From contig NC_090718.1 in assembly GCF_040954835.1 (NCBI RefSeq), positions 15,949,532-16,013,531 on the forward strand: a stretch of DNA of 64,000 bases. Reading direction: 5' to 3'. This document shows, in pieces, positions 1 through 10,185 of the stretch. The notes below the pieces were generated by a model. It worked only from the letters and a program-made list of their open reading frames with translations, ran no database searches and was not told the origin of the DNA. The translations under genes were made by a program, and so were the position numbers. This DNA comes from Lepisosteus oculatus (taxonomy: Eukaryota; Chordata; Actinopteri; Semionotiformes; Lepisosteidae). Each line of letters begins with the position of its first letter. Position 1 is the stretch's first letter.

Positions 1-142
1 GTATGCAGACCACTGGAGAGACCGGTTGTTTTTTGCCAGGCAGACTAATGGCTGCATATTCAATTCCAGCTACTGAACCAGCAAGTGGGACAGTGTTTGA
101 AAACCCTTTCAATGAAAGGTTTGTAGAACAGTGTTGCTATTG

Positions 143-211
143 TTCTGTTTAATTCGAGGTCACCAAGCTTATAAATGGTCTCACAACGTTTGTCTCTTTT
201 CAGGTTTCTCC
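143..211. repeat. Short duplicated block A1
   Basis: This stretch, containing aagcttataaatggtctcac and a cag followed by gtttctc, recurs in the same unit at 10373-10447 (A2). The two diverge completely after about base 211. Both include a pyrimidine-rich stretch ending in cag, so the shared piece could be an intron end plus acceptor, but that is a guess. Confidence 0.7.
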
Positions 212-985
212 GACCCGGAGAGTGAACAAAGAAGTGATAAGGGCCCATAACACCTAAGCTCGGCACTCTCACACTCTTCAGCCACACGAGCTTCCTCCTG
301 GTAAAATACTGGGCAAGCCCCTTTCTGACAGGGACAGTGGAAAACCCCCTGAGGGAGATGGGCTGAGGGGAGGAATAAAACCATCTGAGCCGGAACGGAG
401 CGCGCTCCCGATTCCCACTAGACCCGGGAGACGACACAGGCAGCACAAGGGAAGCTGCGGCGCTCGAGTTCACGGAGGCAAGGACCGATTGACGACCACG
501 GGAGACAGTGGCATCGGAACAGAGGTACTGTACAGAGACTTTTAATACCTGAAGGCAAGGAGCGAGAAACCGGCCCGGCTAGCCGCTCCAAACTGAGGGG
601 AATGGAATACAGTTCGCGGGAGGATTTCTAGTGGAACCTGAACGGAGTCTGGGGAAATGGGACCGGCCTCTCGTTCACTGGGGCCATCAAAGACTTTACA
701 GGTACGAAGAAGAATCGTTCGAGTGGCCACTCTTCGGTACTTGACAGAAAAGACTGCCGTCCCTCTGGATTCATTATGACCCTTGGAAGGACCTTTTGTT
801 GCTGCTGTTTTCGTTGTGTCTTTGGCTGATGGTGAAAGTGGATAGAAAATAAAAAGGTCACTTATACGATACACATGCTTGTCGCTGGTCTGTGTGGGCA
901 TTGGTGGATCTGGAAGATCAACAGAACCTGTTGCATTGCTAGGTGCCGTAGTCATATATGAGGCAGGAAATAATTGTTGTTTGAG
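200..985. other. GC-rich unassigned block
   Basis: Mostly GC-rich DNA with many CpG sites and open frames on the minus strand that I regard as compositional. An AATAAA sits at about 847 on the plus strand. I considered a worn LTR because of a promoter-like then polyadenylation-like layout, but I found no matching ends or target duplication. The block recurs at 17993, 35854 and 53555 with very few changes. I do not recognise it. Confidence 0.5.
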
Positions 986-993
986 GGGTCACC

Positions 994-1770
994 TCACTCT
1001 GACACGAACGTGTTGGGAAGACGCGCCAGTTCTGACGTTAGTGCGATGGGTCTGTAGGCATTAAGGCAGGTTCTTGTGTCCTTTTTTGGAACAGGAACAA
1101 TAACAGAAGATTTGAAGCAGTCTGGCACTGTGCACTGGGACAATGATTGCTTAAAAACGTCTGTAAAGATTGGAGCGAGTTGGCCAGCACAGGGCTGTAG
1201 TGTGGCTGGAGATACACAGTCAGGTCCTGCTGCCTTTTTACAGTTTTGCTTTTTGAATAGCCTTAACACATCCTGTTCTTTGCTTCACAGGGCATTCTCA
1301 AGACTTGTTAACGGCGTCAAGTCTTCGTGAGAGATTGAGTGTGAGTGGGTGTGGCACTCCAGTTGAGTGGGGGACAATAGCTCATCCCCAGGATGTGAAT
1401 TATTTGGAGGAGTTGCGAGACTGCCATGGACAAGGTCGTTGGAGATCCTTTGTGTTTCAGGCCTGCTGTAAAATGTGTTATCTGGTAGAGAGTGATCAAG
1501 ATGTATCTGAGGGGATTTTCTTTTGTAATTGGTAACAGTTTGGAGACCTTTCCAGACAGATAAACAGTCTTTGTTAGCAAACAGTTGTTCCAGCTGTGGA
1601 CAGGAGGGGAAACAAAAGGTAGAGAACACTATTTTTAGAGAAATGGTCCTAAAGGAACAAAGCATACTGTAGGATGCCACTAGCTTAAGTCTTAACAGCA
1701 CTGCATAAGAGGAGACTCCAGTGTCTATTTGTTCCGAGGGATCCTCAGAAAGGTCAAAAGGTTGCAAACA
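994..1770 (-). mobile_element. LINE fragment A: linker and start of reverse transcriptase
   Basis: Read on the minus strand, this encodes part of a non-LTR retrotransposon ORF2. The first part (1767-1285) has the pre-RT linker typical of fish LINEs, including VWKGLQTVTNYK and LPDNTFYSR. The second part (1269-994) has the RT fingers region with KKAAGPDCVSP, FKSSVIVPVPKK and LNAYRPIALTS. Both parts lie in one frame, separated by a single in-frame TGA near 1285. Similarity is lost right after YRPIALTS, so the palm with the YADD motif, the C-terminus and the 3' tail are absent, as is the endonuclease. It is a dead fragment. The clade is probably L2/CR1/Rex-like, by memory of motif style only. Confidence 0.85.
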
Positions 1771-1899
1771 GATAGGAGACTGGTTACATGCCTGAAGCTT
1801 AGCTAGAGGAACATAACAGTGCTGGAATTCTGAGAGGGGAGGTTATCAGAGCCTAATGTTATTGCGAAAAATGGCAACTAGGCATAGACGATCTGCTGA

Positions 1900-2499
1900 A
1901 TAATAATAATAATAATAATAATAATTGCTTACACTTATATAGCGCTTTTCTGGACACTCCACTCAAAGCACTTTACAGGTAATGGGGACTCCCCTCCACC
2001 ACCACCAATGTGCAGCATCCACCTGGATGATGCGACGGCAGCCATAGTGCGCCAGAACGCTCACCACACATCAGCTATCAGTGGGGAGGAGAGCAGAGTA
2101 ATGTAGCCAATTCATAGAAGGGGATTATTAGGAGGCCATGATTGGTAAGGGCCAATTGGAAATTTGGCCAGGATGCCGGGGTTACACCCCTACTCTTTTC
2201 GAGAAGCACACCTACACCCCTACTCTTTTCGAGATTTTTAATGACCACAGAGAGTCAGGACCTCGGTTTTACATCTCATCCGAAGGACAGCGCCTGTTTA
2301 CAGTATAGTGTCCCCATCACTATACTGGGGCATTAGGACCCACATGGACCACAGGGTGAGCACCCCCTGCTGGCCCCACTAACACCTCTTCCAGCAGCAA
2401 CCTTAGTTTTTCCCAGGAGGTCTCCCATCCAGGTACTGACCAGGCTCACACCTGCTTAGCTTCAGTGGGTTGCCAGTTGTGAGTTGCAGGGTGATATGG
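1900..2499 (-). mobile_element. 5S rRNA-derived SINE (SINE3 type) with L2-like tail
   Basis: On the minus strand the head, starting near 2500, is clearly derived from 5S rRNA. It keeps the internal pol III promoter: a box A-like gaagctaagcagg (complement of 2451-2463) and a box C-like ctggatgggagacc within the complement of 2419-2443. The 3' end has an L2/CR1-type tail with aagcgctatataagtg, then an (ATT)n run at 1901-1926. The direct repeat ctgctga flanks it (1893-1899 and 2500-2506), and the empty site in unit 3 has ctgatga once. The element looks full length at about 600 bases, with an internal near-repeat around 2185-2235. SINE3-type elements depend on a partner LINE for movement. Confidence 0.9.
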
Positions 2500-2756
2500 C
2501 TGCTGACTGTCTGTCCTGTGAATTGTTAAGGGTTTCATGTATTTGTGTGTCCAAGTAGTCCGGACTGCTGTGCTATGTGTTGTTTGTCTTTTGAATTTTC
2601 TGTTTTACACCTATTGTATCCATAGTGGTATGGGCCAAATCCAATTTAAAGGGTGTTGTGAGCACTGGGGTTTGTTGGGAGTGGTGAGTTAGGAGTCTGG
2701 AAATGAGAGCAAGGTGCGAGTGGATATGATAAAAAGATTGTTCCTTTATTTTGTTT

Positions 2757-3262
2757 CTGATACCTGGTGAAGAGACGCAGTGAGTGTTTGAGTGGCCAGC
2801 TGCGTCAACTTCAATAAAACTGGCCTTTTGGTTTGTTTGAGTGCTGACTTGCTATGGTGTATTTTTTCTCTCTGTGAACAACAGGTCCTACGGCCAACAC
2901 TACCCACACAGGAGGTGTGTGCGTGACAGCTCCTCAGCTGAAGCAGGAGTCCAAGTGTGCACAGATTTCTTGTTGGGGTTTGTTGTTTGAAGTTTCTGTT
3001 TGTATGTAGGAAGCAATTGTGCCATCGCGTGGCCCGAGTTATAGCACGGGACGAGAGCTCCCGAAGAGCGCCTGCCTCCTGCCCGATTCGACGTCTAAAA
3101 TCATCACAGAACGAGAGGAGCCAACAGGAATGCAAGTCTCTTCTGGTGAGGAGCCTCCAACACAGCCCCCAGTACTGGGTGTGCAGAAAGAATCCTGTTC
3201 TACAGTTGTGGTGCGAAATGGCCTCCAGTCCTTGTCAAATGCTGGGTTTCTCTGGACTGCAG
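2757..3262. repeat. Duplicated block E1
   Basis: This block of about 500 bases contains caataaaactggcc and a long shared stretch, and occurs again in the same unit at 8615-9095 (E2). Relative to E2, E1 has an extra stretch of about 35 bases near 3110-3145. Counterparts lie at 20553-21058, 37804-38309 and 56113-56618. The open frames on either strand do not resemble any family I know. The AATAAA at about 2813 could be a polyadenylation signal, with no independent support. Confidence 0.85.
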
Positions 3263-3432
3263 TCCCCTCCGCATTTGGATGATTGTGATTGGTGTTGCTG
3301 TAGCTGTGCTGTCCTGAGACTGACTGGTGTCAAGACCAGCTGTACTCTGGGATCAGCAGGGCCTAGTGGTGGTATGAATTGTGGCCTCTGTTTCTCAGGT
3401 GTAACAAGTGTTTGATTACTCTGTTCTGTATG

Positions 3433-3762
3433 TGTCACGGACGTCCAAAGGGACTTACCGTAGGGAGCAGGAGAGCGGAAAAAGACCCATATGCGTAGCG
3501 GCGAGACGGGAAAAAGGCCCGGGCTCATTAGTGCAAAGAGTTCAGGAATGCCGTATAGAAACCTATGCCCTCAGGGAGCGGACGTGGGGCGCCCTGGTGC
3601 TAGGCGGGTCTCAGGACATCCGGACAACAATGCTGAGCGAGGACAGAGTGCAAGACCCGGAAATATATAGCCCAAGGGAAAGAGAGGGACAGGAAGGACA
3701 GCAGACCGGAAACTAGGGACAGGACAGAGAAGGAGCGCCCTCTGGCTGCAGAGGGCGTGACA
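3433..3762. mobile_element. Solo LTR (fossil LTR retrotransposon), unit 1
   Basis: A 330-base insertion starts tgtcacg and ends cgtgaca, so it has the TG...CA ends of an LTR and a short terminal inverted repeat. The 5-base direct repeat gtatg flanks it (3428-3432 and 3763-3767), and unit 3 has the empty site. A TATA-like aatatatag lies near 3661. No internal retroelement sequence is attached, so it fits a solo LTR left by recombination between two LTRs. A Gypsy-type origin is suggested by the style of the ends but is not proven; a short non-autonomous DNA element is the alternative. It is young relative to the array split, since it is absent from the diverged block. Confidence 0.7.
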
Positions 3763-3865
3763 GTATGTTTATCAATAGTGGGTACTGGCCTAATTCAGCC
3801 CTGCACTCGCTGTTAGCTGTTTTTCTCTGCGCAAGGCGGATGTTTCTACAGATTGATTAGAGTTT

Positions 3866-4850
3866 CTACAGAGTGTACTCCTGGTCTGTGAGGGGACCCC
3901 ACACTTCACTGCCGTATAGGGCAATGGGTTGGATTACACTTTCAGATATTTGGAGCGAAATTCTTGTTGGTGGGTTGACATTGAAGAGCCTCCTTCTTAT
4001 TGCGTAGAAAGCCCTGAGTGCCTTCTCCCTCAGTGCCTTTAGTGCCAGGTCAAAACTCCCAGAAGAGCTGATGGTGAGACCGAGATATGTGTAGCTGGAT
4101 GTGTGCTCCAATGTGTTGTTGTTCAGTGTGAATTTGTACCTGTTTCCCTGAGGTCTGGCTTTCTCCTGGAAAACCATAACTCTGGTCTTGTCCAGATTGA
4201 CTGGCAGTGCCCAGGTGTGACAGTCCTGCTCCAGCAATGCCAGGCTCTGCTGTTCTGGGTCCAGATGGGCTGGCAGTGCCCAGGTGTGAATGTGATGGGA
4301 TGTGTGGCGGTTTGGTAGGAAGCCAGTCTGACTCTAATGCAGGACATTGTGCTCAGTAAGGAGGGCCGGTTATCAGATATTCAAGTTACGACAGAGTTCC
4401 TTCCCCAGGTTACTGTTCACACTGAAGCTCCGGTACCTGTTGGGGTCGAGTCTGTCTCCATTCTTACAGACGGGCGTGATCAGTCCTTGATTCCAGGCCT
4501 CAGGGAAACAGCCGGCCGTCAGGACGAGGTTGGGGAGTTTGAGCAGGCTTTGCTGCAGGTCTGAGCTGCAGTTGGATCAAGCGTTGTTGACTGTGTCTTG
4601 GCTACAGGCCTTTTGTGGTCTGAGAGTTGTCTGTTTGTGTATGTGCTTATCTTCTTTAGGGTGTGCATGTAGTGTCTAACCATCTCACAGTATCTGAGGC
4701 GCAGTTCAGAGTGGTGTGGTGTTGTTTTAGTTCTGGTAGTTCTCTTCAGTTGTTTCTGCACTCTGTATCAAACCATTTGATATTGTTTCTGAGTGTGTTT
4801 CATATGAATGTAGTCATTTTGATTTTAAGGCTAGTTTCTCAAAAACATGG
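3866..4850 (-). mobile_element. LINE fragment B: reverse transcriptase, internally deleted
   Basis: On the minus strand this reads, in ORF2 order: a pre-RT segment with RYCEMVRHYMHTLKK (about 4730-4640); the RT fingers with FPEAWNQGLITPVCKNGDRL (about 4515-4450); a segment with LTEHNVLH-like sequence (about 4350-4330); then, after loss of the catalytic palm, the thumb region with LPVNLDKTRVMVFQ, TYLGLTISSSGSFDLA and SVIQPIALYGSEVWGPL (4237-3866). The catalytic YADD region is absent and several frames are used, so the fragment is inactive. It is a different LINE from fragment A. The family is common in fish genomes; I do not assign a clade. Confidence 0.9.
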
Positions 4851-5660
4851 TTTATAAATTTATGCCCGATTTGTTGGTTTGATTCAGAGCGTTTTGAAAT
4901 GTAAGGGATCAAGTAATGGGTTTATTTGCTGCTGAAAAGAGAAGAAAGAAAAAAAAAAAGAAATGAGACAATTAGCTTGTAATGAGTTTATAACAACAGT
5001 AATTAGATTCCTGCAAGCACTCTTTTCATTGTCCAACAACTGAAAGCTTTTAGGTATAAAGGAAGGGTCCTCTAATATTTGATGTGTGAGCTTGTCGTTC
5101 TATTGGAGATGTTAGTGAGTCTGAGGATTCGTGTTAATATGACAATACTGCTACTACTATTAATAATACAGCATGGCAAGACTTCTTTCAGTCATTTCCC
5201 ACCCCTCCACCTCAGTGAATCACACATGTTAAACTTCCATCTCGGGTTCCAGATCAGACATGAGCAATCCTATATTACAAATACTTAGCACCAGGCAATT
5301 TAACCAGACAATAATTTAAGCAATTATTCATTCAAGAGAAGCAGCAGGACGAGTAAAGTGCCCCTCTGATGGCCGGTCAGTGGAATTAAACTGGAAAATT
5401 TCTTAGAAATGATTATTCTTACAATGATGTACCAATGGCGCCGCTTGGTGGTCATTCAGCAAAATTTCACCGAAGGTTTTTTTTAATTAAAATACCGTTA
5501 GTAATGTTCGTATTAATTAGTTATTTTAATTTTAAAAATATTTAAGCATTTTCAACAGCAAAGAATACATTGCCTTGCAAACAAGAGTAATGAATGAATG
5601 TATTGTACATGGATACAAAATACAAAATAAATACAATAAACCAAAAATTAAAATGACGTT
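4850..5660. other. AT-rich unassigned DNA
   Basis: AT-rich sequence with an A run near 4950, a (TACT/TAAT)-like patch near 5145 and several TTTTAATTTTAA-like tracts near 5525. A piece near 5372-5470, including ggtcagtggaattaaactgg, has a weaker relative near 11742-11880. I see no gene. Counterparts start near 22646, 39913 and 58206. Confidence 0.6.
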
Positions 5661-5664
5661 CAAA

Positions 5665-5860
5665 AGGCGCGAGTCGATGACGTCAGAAGGAAGTCGCCCA
5701 CGGGGCGTATGGGTAATGTAGTTTCTGTAGTTCTCTGGCCCGCACTGCCAACGTGTTTCGGTGATTTGATTGAACATCAGAATTAATTATATTGTACCAT
5801 TTCAGCGTGTTTGTCGTGTCATGGATTTCTATGACTGTCTTATGGGTTCTCTTGTGTGTC
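5665..5860. promoter_or_regulatory. Promoter-like module P1 (CRE, ETS and ZNF143-like motifs)
   Basis: The module has a perfect CRE palindrome tgacgtca (5678-5685), then ggaagt, an ETS-type core, then atgggtaatgtagt. The reverse of that last stretch, actacattacccat, resembles the ZNF143/Staf motif. Two relatives with the same order and spacing lie at 7595-7770 and 16405-16580. Counterparts: 23461, 40742 and 59021. The motifs are seen; promoter function is inference. A worn transposon carrying such motifs is an equal alternative. Confidence 0.4.
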
Positions 5861-6049
5861 ATGTTTATTTTAGTGGGTGGCAGTGCTGGGGCCCTGAACT
5901 GTAATCCTTCGTGTTAAGTATTTGTTACTGTGACCCTCCTGGGAGGAGGGGACCTTTGTAAGATTCCTGTCCTGGCAAGCAGCAGGTGAGAGTTTGCTGT
6001 CCGACTCAATTACACCTCCGCTACCTCATTTCACCTCTTTCACCAGCCT

Positions 6050-6525
6050 GTAAAGGGGGTTGTGATAGTATGGGGTCTTTCTCTTTAACAACCTCAAACC
6101 GCAGGAAAGAAATGCTTCATTTATAAGATTGAAATATAACCAGAAAGTATAAAAATAGCTATTTGTGTGTATCATGTCAGAAATATTTGTTTTTATTTTA
6201 AAAGAATTTAGAAGAGAAATATGATTAATAAGGCAGTAGAATCCATTTAAACTGTCATTTTCCTGTTTAGGTTGGAAAGTTTAATTTGATCAAGTCCACT
6301 TGAGTGCCTAAGCAACTGTTTGGGTAGTTTGGCTGGTGTGGTGGTGCTCTCCAAATACCTGATCCAAACGGACAGAGAGACAAAGTGAGAAAGAAAAGGT
6401 GTAAATAACAGACATATCATATATCATTTGCAGAATACAGTAATGTGCTGTTCAGCACAGTGACCTAGAGTGAAGATGGAAATCAGTCATTCTAGTGCTC
6501 TCAATGGTTTTCCATTACAAACGGA
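6050..6525. repeat. Duplicated block C1
   Basis: About 470 bases starting at taaagggggttgtgatagta. A diverged copy, C2, lies at 10764-11135. Shared landmarks are ttaacaacctcaaac, gaaatgcttcattt, aataaggcagtagaat, ggacagagagacaaagtgag and agagtgaagatggaaatca. The first bases, with tagtatgggg, also match the end of every unit near 17770. Counterparts: 23846, 41129 and 59406. No coding signal is seen. Confidence 0.8.
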
Positions 6526-7064
6526 CCAGGGCTTCCTGAGACACAGGCAGTTGGAGTTATATAGAGTTAGAGGTTGTTTTCACGGCACCAGCCGACTAAA
6601 GCAGAGACCTCCTTCCACTCCAGAATTTTTTTTTTTATTTGGGTGGGATCATCTGGAGTCTTGATTCCTTTCACGGAGTCAGCAGTAGATACACAGCTGT
6701 TAGCATAGGAGGAGTACAGAAGAGGTGACAGCAGTGCTGGGGACCCTCTGGCACAACCAGAGGTGTGAAATTGAAATTGTTTGGAAGGAATGGGAAGCTA
6801 AAGGCAGAGTCACAATCTCTGATTCATGTAATCAAAACAGTAAGTTCTTTCCTCGGGCAGCTTCGTTAGAACATTTTAAATAGATGTAAAAGTGTATTTA
6901 CAGACTATATCAGCCCTTATCTTTATTTACCTGGTTTAATCTTTTTTTCAGAAGTGTAAATATATTATACTATGTACCCCTGATGGAATTATTGATGTGC
7001 TATAAATATACTCTTGTTTGTATTGTATCTATTTTTATTGCTACAATAAAAAGTTAAAAAGAAC
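6526..7064. other. Unassigned DNA with a tail related to M modules
   Basis: The 6880-7050 part, with tttacctggtttaatctttt and tactatgtacccctga, is a diverged relative of segments at about 7430-7560 and 16265-16370, so it is a third partial copy of the M family. A T run lies near 6626. In unit 3 an extra 23 bases (near 41817), bounded by ggaccct on both sides, are present. The other units look like the product of a deletion between those two short repeats. Confidence 0.55.
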
Positions 7065-7594
7065 TGCACTTTCGAGAAATGTCCACTGGGCGGCGACAGA
7101 GATACACGAGTCTATGGCGGCGAGTCCAATAGCGCCTCCGTACAGATCCTCGTTGTGCAGAGATTGAAAATCAATACAGATGATAACTGTGACGTTTGTG
7201 ACAGCAACTCTGAAAGATAACGTAAAGAAGGAAACTAATATTGACATTACTTTTAAAGAAGTTAAATAATACTACATTTTAAACCTATTGAAAGTAATAT
7301 GAAAATATCGTTTGTATTTAAAAAAATATGATACTTCCACGATATAATAATTAACGAAATGCTGTGAGAGGAGACCCATGTTTAAACACTTTAAAACGGA
7401 TGTAAATGCGTCTGTACAGACAATTTGAAACATGGACGGACCTCATCTGCTTTTGTTTACTATTAAACAAGATTACTTGTTTAATCTTTTTCCATAACAT
7501 GTACATGTATTATCGTATGTACCCCTGACTATACTCTGTGTTATATGTATTCTTGTTTTTATGGCATGTATTGTTGTTATATTTAAAAATAAAA

Positions 7595-7770
7595 AGACGC
7601 GACTCGATTACGTCAAAAGGAAGTCGCCACAGGGCTTGTGGGAAATGTAGTCTCCATAGTGCTCTGGACTGCGCTCCACACGTGTTCCGCAGATTTGATT
7701 GAGCATCAGAATTAATTATACAATGTCAGTGTATTTACCGTGTCGCGGATTTCTATGTTTGTCTTACAAG
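7595..7770. promoter_or_regulatory. Promoter-like module P2
   Basis: Same arrangement as P1 with a degenerate CRE (ttacgtca at 7608-7615), ggaagtcgcc, and then a stretch whose reverse reads actacatttcccacaagccc. That is the best ZNF143-like match of the three. It sits inside long module M1. Counterparts: 25391, 42684 and 60951. Confidence 0.4.
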
Positions 7771-8103
7771 ACGGACTCGGCAGGAGCTGTTTCTTGCTCT
7801 CCGGAGTGAAGCTGTTCTGGGAAGAGACGAGCAAATCTTTAGACTCTTTGTAAATGAGACATCATCATGACAGCTGTGCCGACCTGCTCTTTATTGACCT
7901 GTTGAACCTGTTTGTGTAAAGAGCAGGAGTCTTGTGTACCCCTGATTGTGTTATGTGTACTCTAGTGTGTTTGCAGCGCTCGTCCTGCCTGGTTTATCAA
8001 CTCGACACAGAAACAAAACCCACTGCCGTCGTGTCTGTGGGTTTCTGAGCTCTCTTGTCTTGTTTGTCTCCTTTGTTTATTTTACTTTGTTAAATAAAAC
8101 GTG

Positions 8104-8117
8104 GTTGCCGGGGCAAC
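8104..8117. promoter_or_regulatory. RFX X-box-like palindrome
   Basis: gttgccggggcaac matches the established X-box form GTTGCC-N2-GGCAAC bound by RFX factors. It recurs at 25900-25913, 43201-43214 and 61460-61473. The matching places in M2 and M3 have gttgccggggaaac and gttgctggggaaac, which break the right half. A chance match or a methylation-decayed relic is possible. Confidence 0.35.
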
Positions 8118-8479
8118 GGAGCTGCAGTAGTTGTTGCCGGAGCGGGTCTGACCTCCAGCAGGTCAACAGGCGGCTTTTTTAATCTAATCTCCGAGAAAAA
8201 CAGAAACTTAAGAAACTTGAGTCTAAAAAGCGCTGGCTGGAGTATTTTGTGGAAGAAACGGTGACTCGCAGGCTGTGGGACAGAACTATCAGGGACACAT
8301 CAGCGCTGGACACCAGCCTCACACCGCTGGGCTCACTGCACCATGAGCGAGTCCGTCGGCGCCTCCTCCTGCTGGGGTGTGTTACTGCAGGAGTGAGGAG
8401 TCTCCGGTCTCCGGTCGCGTCATGATCTGCAGGTGGAGGTGAGAGACGGCGGCAGCGCTGGGAGCCTGGATTTAGTTCC

Positions 8480-8614
8480 TGGGGTGCTGTCTGTGTGGAG
8501 TTTGCATGCTCTGCCTGTGTTCTCATGGGTCCTGTTCATGGGGTGCTGTCTGTGTGGAGTCTGCATGCTCTGCCCCTGTTCTCATGGGTCTGGTTTCCTG
8601 GGGTGCTGTCTGTG
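8480..8614. repeat. 60-bp minisatellite, short form, unit 1
   Basis: Two and a part repeats of a 60-base unit built on ggtgctgtctgtgtggagtc, followed by tgcatgctctgcc. The unit is the conserved core of a tRNA-derived SINE (the vertebrate V-SINE-like core, whose common form reads gtgtggagtttgcatgttct). The last repeat stops at gtggatacctgg, where block E2 begins. Confidence 0.85.
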
Positions 8615-9095
8615 TGGATACCTGGTGAAGAGACCCAGTGAGTGTTTGTGTGGCCAGCTGCGTCAACTTCAATAAAACTGGCCTTTTGGTTTGTTTGAGT
8701 GCTGACTTGCTATGGTGTATTTTTTCTCTCTGTGAACAACACGTCCTACGGCCAACACTACCCACACAGGAGGTGTGTGCGTGACAGCTCCTCAGCTGCA
8801 GCAGGAGTCCAAGTGTGCACAGATTTCTTGTTGGGTTTTGTTGTTTGAAGTTTCTGTTTGTATGTAGGAAGCAATTGTGCCATCGCGTGGTCCGAGTTAT
8901 AGCACGGGACGAGAGCTCCCGAAGAGCGCCTGCCTCCTGCCCGATTCAACGTCTAAAATCATCACAGAACGGTGAGGAGCCTCTGACACAGCCCCCAGTA
9001 CTGGGTGTGCAGAAAGAATCCTATTGTACAGTCTTGGTGTGAAATGGCCTCCAGTTCTTGTAACATGATGGGTTTCTCTGGACTGCAGTCCCAGT
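8615..9095. repeat. Duplicated block E2
   Basis: Second copy of block E within the unit. In unit 1 it reads gcgtggtccgag and gggacgagagc, like E1. In units 2, 3 and 4 E2 reads tgtggtccgag and gcgaccagagc. The unit 1 form is best explained by conversion from E1. Counterparts: 26423-26903, 44276-44756 and 61971-62451. Confidence 0.85.
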
Positions 9096-10185
9096 GCACT
9101 CCGCTTTGGATTTGCAGTGGTGTTTTCTACAATGGAAAACCCTTTGTTTGTACAGAATGGAAATGGCAGTCTGCATGTTTTAATAATCTAATGTGATCAT
9201 GTACTACAGCTTAAACACTGAGCCAGGTGACGTTTGATTCTAAAAGATTTCTCTATCATTTCAGCGGCGCCTTGTCTGCGGCAGCCCGGCAGCTCCTCCT
9301 CCCTTCCAGCTGAGACTCTTCCCTCTCCAGAGGTGGGTTAGTGCTCTCAGGTCATCTTCTCTCACACAGCTGTGGGGCAGAAACGCTACTTCCACTGGGC
9401 AGAGAGCAGACGGGCAGTGGGAAGGGCAGCCCTGTGTTTGGGGATCAGGGCTGTCCCTGCTGAGGGATGCTTTCAGAGCCAAAGCAACTGGCTGGGTTAT
9501 GAACTTTATGGTGTGATCCAAATATGACATACAAAGACAGAGAATGAGAAAGAAATAGTATTGCATGTATCTGATCAAAACAGTCTCTTTCAGACAAAAC
9601 AAATATTGAACAAAAACTTAGTTGCAACACACTGCACTACACTTTCTTCTAGGCTGACATTACTGATAGTTTGTGCTGTCTTCCTTTCAGTCTGCAGGGT
9701 GTGCATCTTTTTCCTCAGCTTCCTACACGAGGAATCAGTTTCTCCTGCCCTGGTTTCACTCCTTTATATCTCACAATCTTCTGCAGCTCCTGGAGGCTGA
9801 CGACATGTTTGCTGTTTCTGAAAAATTGCTGACTGGCTCATCAGCACAATTGCTGATTCAAAATCCTTTACTCACATGTTGCCTTAGCCTCTGTATCACA
9901 GAGATGTCTTCTGGGTTGGGTAGATCGATAGTGTGCTTTTGCTCAGTTGCTCTGCTCAATGCGTGGTCTTTTAACTCCGGCTGGGTACGAGCACCTCACT
10001 CTCCACACGGCTTTCCAAGGCTCTGTCATCGTGTGTGAGGATGTTGTGTAGCTCGTGAAACAGTTCCCCCATTTGAGCCCTGGATTTACTGGGTACTTGA
10101 ATACCTGAATCTTGCCGTCAGTCCTGATCACCTTGTTTTTGTTCTGCAAGGACAAGGCACCTCCCCAGCACTGAACACAAACTGA
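9096..10185. other. Unassigned DNA with possible exon at 9265-9332
   Basis: No recognised gene or element. A stretch at 9265-9332 is preceded by ctctatcatttcag and followed by gtgggt, so it has acceptor- and donor-like edges and an open plus-strand frame, but nothing in its translation is familiar. Another acceptor-like cttcctttcag lies near 9680. The plus-strand frame 9673-10038 is open for 121 codons in all four units, which the near identity of the units explains without selection. Confidence 0.35.

Larger units (their letters stand above)
7065..8479. repeat. Long duplicated module M1
   Basis: From gagaaatgtccactgggcgg to about 8479 this matches M2 (15970-17204) in order, with indels and clear divergence. 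Inside it are P2, an RFX X-box-like palindrome at 8104-8117, a splice-donor-like ggtgactcg, and a short frame starting ATG at 8343 (MSESVGASSCWGVLLQE then stop). Counterparts: 24861-26287, 42160-43486 and 60421-61835. Unit 3 lost about 110 bases at the right end, where the expanded 60-bp array begins. I do not recognise the source; it may be a first-exon-and-promoter duplicate or an unknown transposon. Confidence 0.75.

Noticed and set aside
235-925. A second, worn LTR in the GC-rich block
   Set aside because: The layout has an AATAAA and a promoter-like stretch, but I could not find matching TG...CA ends, a target duplication or a primer-binding site.
60-955. Minus-strand frames of 137 codons (60-473 and 542-955) as genes
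   Set aside because: They lie in GC-rich DNA, resemble no family and differ in no informative way between units. I see no start context or splice support.
2400-2500. A 5S rRNA gene on the minus strand
   Set aside because: The 5S-like part is diverged, fused to a long SINE body with an L2-type tail and flanked by target duplications. It is a SINE head, not a gene.
2746-3415. Frames of 87-199 codons across block E1 and its right flank as genes
   Set aside because: Frames on both strands overlap, the products are cysteine- and arginine-rich without known motifs, and block E2 does not preserve them.
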